From assembly GCA_934456315.1 (NCBI GenBank), contig CAKSHG010000136.1:1-6259 (forward strand): DNA of 6,259 nt, written 5' to 3'. Numbering within the stretch: the stretch's first letter is position 1; each line of letters starts with the position of its first letter. A program made the position numbers and the translations under genes. Origin of the DNA: an uncultured Oscillospiraceae bacterium. Lineage in GTDB: Bacteria; Bacillota; Clostridia; Oscillospirales; Ruminococcaceae. This document shows positions 4,181 through 6,259 of this stretch, piece after piece. The notes beneath the pieces are model-generated. The model was not told where the DNA came from. It saw only the letters and a list, made by a program, of their open reading frames with translations, and searched no databases.

Positions 4181-6214
4181 TCAGAAGCCCTCCGGATCGA
4201 TATACTCGTCCGTTGCGCTGTCCTCAGGAATATAGATGTGATAGTTGGTCTTGCCGTTCTTCTTTACAAAGTACATTGCCGTATCAGCAAAGGACAGCAG
4301 CTCGTTCACATCTTCGGTATGCTCCGGGCAGTACGCAACACCGATACTAGCCTTGACATCTATGTGCATTGCGCCGTCTGCGGTGGTGTAGCCCTCGTAC
4401 AGCTCGTTGATGATATCCATCGAGATATTCTCGATATTCTCGATATCCTCCTGATTCGTGAAGCAGAGCACGAACTCATCGCCGCCGAATCTGCCGGCAA
4501 ATCCACCTCTGTCATCGACCTTCTTGCGAATCGTGTCGGCAACGAATCTGATGACCTCATCGCCGATGGTATGACCATAGCGGTCGTTGATGAACTTGAA
4601 GTCGTCGACATCGATGAACGATACCGCAATGCGCTTTGTACCGCGGCGCTCGATCTCTGCCGTGAGGTTTCTGATGAATGTATTTCTGTTATACAGCTGT
4701 GACAGGAAGTCGTAGCTTGCGCGCTCGGAAAGCTGAAGCTCGAGCTTCTTCTCGTTGTCGATATCAGTCATGACGCCGATAACTCTCAGCGGTTCGCTGA
4801 GTCGGTCGGTGATGCATACCGCGCGGAGCGATACCCAGATGACCGCACCGCTCTTGGTCTTGAGCTGATATTCGGTGCTGTAGCCGTTCTTGTTCTTGAG
4901 CAGACCATTCATGTCGCGCTTGTACTTCTCGGCGTCCTCCTGATTCATGAGCGAATCAATGAACTTGCCGTTGGAAAGCGTAGCGTTATCAGTATCGATA
5001 TCGAACTTTGCAAGCATGTTGGGCGAAGCGTACATTCTTTCCTTATGGAAATCCCACTCGAAAAGCATATTGTCGGACAGCTCCGCAATGGTGCGGTGGC
5101 GTTCCTCGCTTAAGAAAACCTCGTCCAGCAGTTCGTTGAAGGAGGTCTGGATCTCGCCGAGCTCGCTTCTTCTGCTTGTTACCTTGAATCTGATATCTGT
5201 AGCGCCCTCTGCCTCGGAGATCTCGGTCATGGTCTTGAGCATGCCGTTCATGTTTCCAAGGAATCTTCCTATTACAACGAGGGACAGAATGGAGAATACA
5301 ACTGCGGAAGCAGCAACAACGACCCAGCCCAGCAGATTGGTGGTACCGGAGAACTTGCTGAACGCGCCGTTATCAACAGAAGCGACCCAGCGCCAGTTCA
5401 TAACATCAGTTCCCGTAAGACCCACATAATATGTAGAACCGCCCGCATTACCGCGGATAGACTTGATATCCTTGCTGTTCTTGAGGTCGCTGTATCCGGT
5501 ATTGGCGGTATCGAAGTACTGCGCGATATCGCCCTGGAGAGCAGTTCCGGCGAAATCCCTGTCGACCTTGCCGCTCTGCTTGTAGTTGATCGCAACGCCG
5601 TTCTTGTCTACGATCATGTAGCTTGCTCCGGAAAGATTGAGGAACTGTCCGGAAAGAGCCTTCATAACAGCGCTGTCAGGTCCAACGGATACGATCGCAA
5701 CGACATAACCAGCCTCGCCGGTGGCGTTATCCGAAAGGATAGGATCAGCGACGAAAATAGCGTCACCGTAGCTGGTCCATGTAAGCATTTCAGAAACAGT
5801 GGGCATATTGATAACGCCCTGATCGTTCATGGGGAGGTTCTCAAAAACGCCGCCCTCGTTGCCGTTTACGGCAGAGATAACAGTACCGTTTTCATCAAGG
5901 ATCATCATATCCAGGATATCCGGATCAGCGGCTACCGCAGCGTCAAGTTGTGCGTCAGCGTCGCCCATGCCGGTGGCTGCGTCAACGGCAGCCTCGCTCT
6001 TAGCGATGCCCCCCACGATCGAACCGTAGCTGTTGAACACCTGCTTTATTCCGGCAGCCTTGGACTCGCCAACCTGCTGAAGAGTGTTCTCCTTGGCAGA
6101 CCTTTCATATCCCATAACGGAAAATGTGCCTATCGCTCCGACTATCACAGCCGGAACTATCGCGAATACCAGCATTACAGCCGTAAGCACGATCTTAAGC
6201 TTCAGATTGCCCAT
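4181..6214 (-). CDS. Membrane-bound diguanylate cyclase, Cache-HAMP-PAS-GGDEF
   Basis: Makes c-di-GMP from two GTP in response to an extracellular signal. In the 677-residue form: transmembrane helix about 8-34, extracytoplasmic double-Cache-like sensor about 37-290 (MIVDKNGVA, TYYVGLTGT, NWRWVASV), second transmembrane helix about 295-317, HAMP about 318-370 (ELGEIQTSFNELL), PAS about 371-488 (LFEWDF, KSGAVIWVSLRAV), and GGDEF about 498-660. The catalytic site looks intact: FIDVDDFKFIND (533-544), GHTIGDE (547-553), RFGGDEF (575-581). The RxxD product-inhibition site is absent, since those positions read DRGG. No EAL or HD-GYP domain follows. Start: ATG 6214 is preferred because GGGGG (6223-6227) lies 8 nt upstream; ATG 6220 would leave only 2 nt. 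The neighbouring parA and ComFB-like genes suggest a local c-di-GMP output. Confidence 0.95.
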   Translation of the reverse strand: MGNLKLKIVLTAVMLVFAIVPAVIVGAIGTFSVMGYERSAKENTLQQVGESKAAGIKQVFNSYGSIVGGIAKSEAAVDAATGMGDADAQLDAAVAADPDILDMMILDENGTVISAVNGNEGGVFENLPMNDQGVINMPTVSEMLTWTSYGDAIFVADPILSDNATGEAGYVVAIVSVGPDSAVMKALSGQFLNLSGASYMIVDKNGVAINYKQSGKVDRDFAGTALQGDIAQYFDTANTGYSDLKNSKDIKSIRGNAGGSTYYVGLTGTDVMNWRWVASVDNGAFSKFSGTTNLLGWVVVAASAVVFSILSLVVIGRFLGNMNGMLKTMTEISEAEGATDIRFKVTSRRSELGEIQTSFNELLDEVFLSEERHRTIAELSDNMLFEWDFHKERMYASPNMLAKFDIDTDNATLSNGKFIDSLMNQEDAEKYKRDMNGLLKNKNGYSTEYQLKTKSGAVIWVSLRAVCITDRLSEPLRVIGVMTDIDNEKKLELQLSERASYDFLSQLYNRNTFIRNLTAEIERRGTKRIAVSFIDVDDFKFINDRYGHTIGDEVIRFVADTIRKKVDDRGGFAGRFGGDEFVLCFTNQEDIENIENISMDIINELYEGYTTADGAMHIDVKASIGVAYCPEHTEDVNELLSFADTAMYFVKKNGKTNYHIYIPEDSATDEYIDPEGF
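4424..4450. repeat. Three 9-bp near-identical tandem units in the GGDEF coding region
   Basis: GATATTCTC occurs twice and GATATCCTC once, directly in tandem. On the minus strand it encodes EDIENIENI, an in-frame insertion-like loop between core elements of the GGDEF domain. Copy number could vary between strains without a frameshift. Confidence 0.7.
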
Positions 6215-6222
6215 TATCATAT

Positions 6223-6227
6223 CCCCC
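6223..6227 (-). promoter_or_regulatory. Ribosome binding site deciding the cyclase start
   Basis: GGGGG on the minus strand lies 8 nt before ATG 6214 but only 2 nt before ATG 6220, so the inner ATG (MGNLKLK) is the better start. Confidence 0.65.
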
Positions 6228-6259
6228 TGAATTATATTTATCTGTCACCTGACGCGGCG

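Noticed and set aside
4947..5429. Plus-strand open frame of 160 codons opposite the cyclase
   Set aside because: Shadow of the GGDEF gene; Ser-rich translation with no domain and no ribosome binding site.
6231..6236. TATAAT on the minus strand just upstream of the cyclase gene as a promoter
   Set aside because: No -35 element at 16-18 nt, and the transcript would begin inside or at the ribosome binding site; the true promoter is probably beyond the window edge.

Overview
The window reads as chromosomal DNA of a GC-moderate Firmicute, most likely a gut Clostridium-class bacterium of the Ruminococcus/Oscillospiraceae type. The clues are G-rich Shine-Dalgarno sites, TTG starts, a ParA/ComFB pair, a Cache-HAMP-PAS-GGDEF protein and a NifS-like cysteine desulfurase. 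This placement is inference from style and gene families; no rRNA or marker gene is present. All convincing genes lie on the minus strand, so the window is read from right to left.

Right-hand unit (about 6230 to 2483): a membrane-anchored diguanylate cyclase (4181-6214), a ParA/Soj-type ATPase (3304-4077), and a protein with a long Lys/Ser/Ala-rich segment followed by a ComFB-like zinc/cyclic-dinucleotide-receptor domain (2519-3307). The last two overlap by 4 bp (ATGA). The unit ends in a clear Rho-independent terminator (2483-2512). A 103-nt gap with a hairpin but no obvious promoter separates the cyclase gene from parA, so the three may be co-transcribed. One gene would make c-di-GMP, one belongs to a family reported to bind cyclic dinucleotides, and one is a positioning ATPase with no recognisable ParB. 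That combination is the most interesting hypothesis in the window.

Left-hand unit (about 2434 to 1, running off the left edge): a near-consensus sigma-70 type promoter (2406-2434, TTGAAT-17-TATAAT with extended -10) drives three genes. The first encodes an unrecognised Gly-Ser-Phe repeat protein (1534-2268, start uncertain). The second encodes a putative GT-A-like protein with a DTD motif (695-1519, TTG start). The third encodes a cysteine desulfurase (698 to beyond position 1, C-terminus and catalytic Cys loop outside the window). Spacings of 14 nt and then a 4-bp ATGA overlap argue for one transcript. The repeat protein next to a possible glycosyltransferase suggests a substrate/modifier pair, but this is only inference.

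No tRNA, rRNA, CRISPR, insertion sequence or attachment site was seen. No plus-strand gene was found. No gene-free stretch exceeds 300 bases; the longest, about 250 nt between 2268 and 2519, holds the terminator, the promoter and an unassigned 5' leader.
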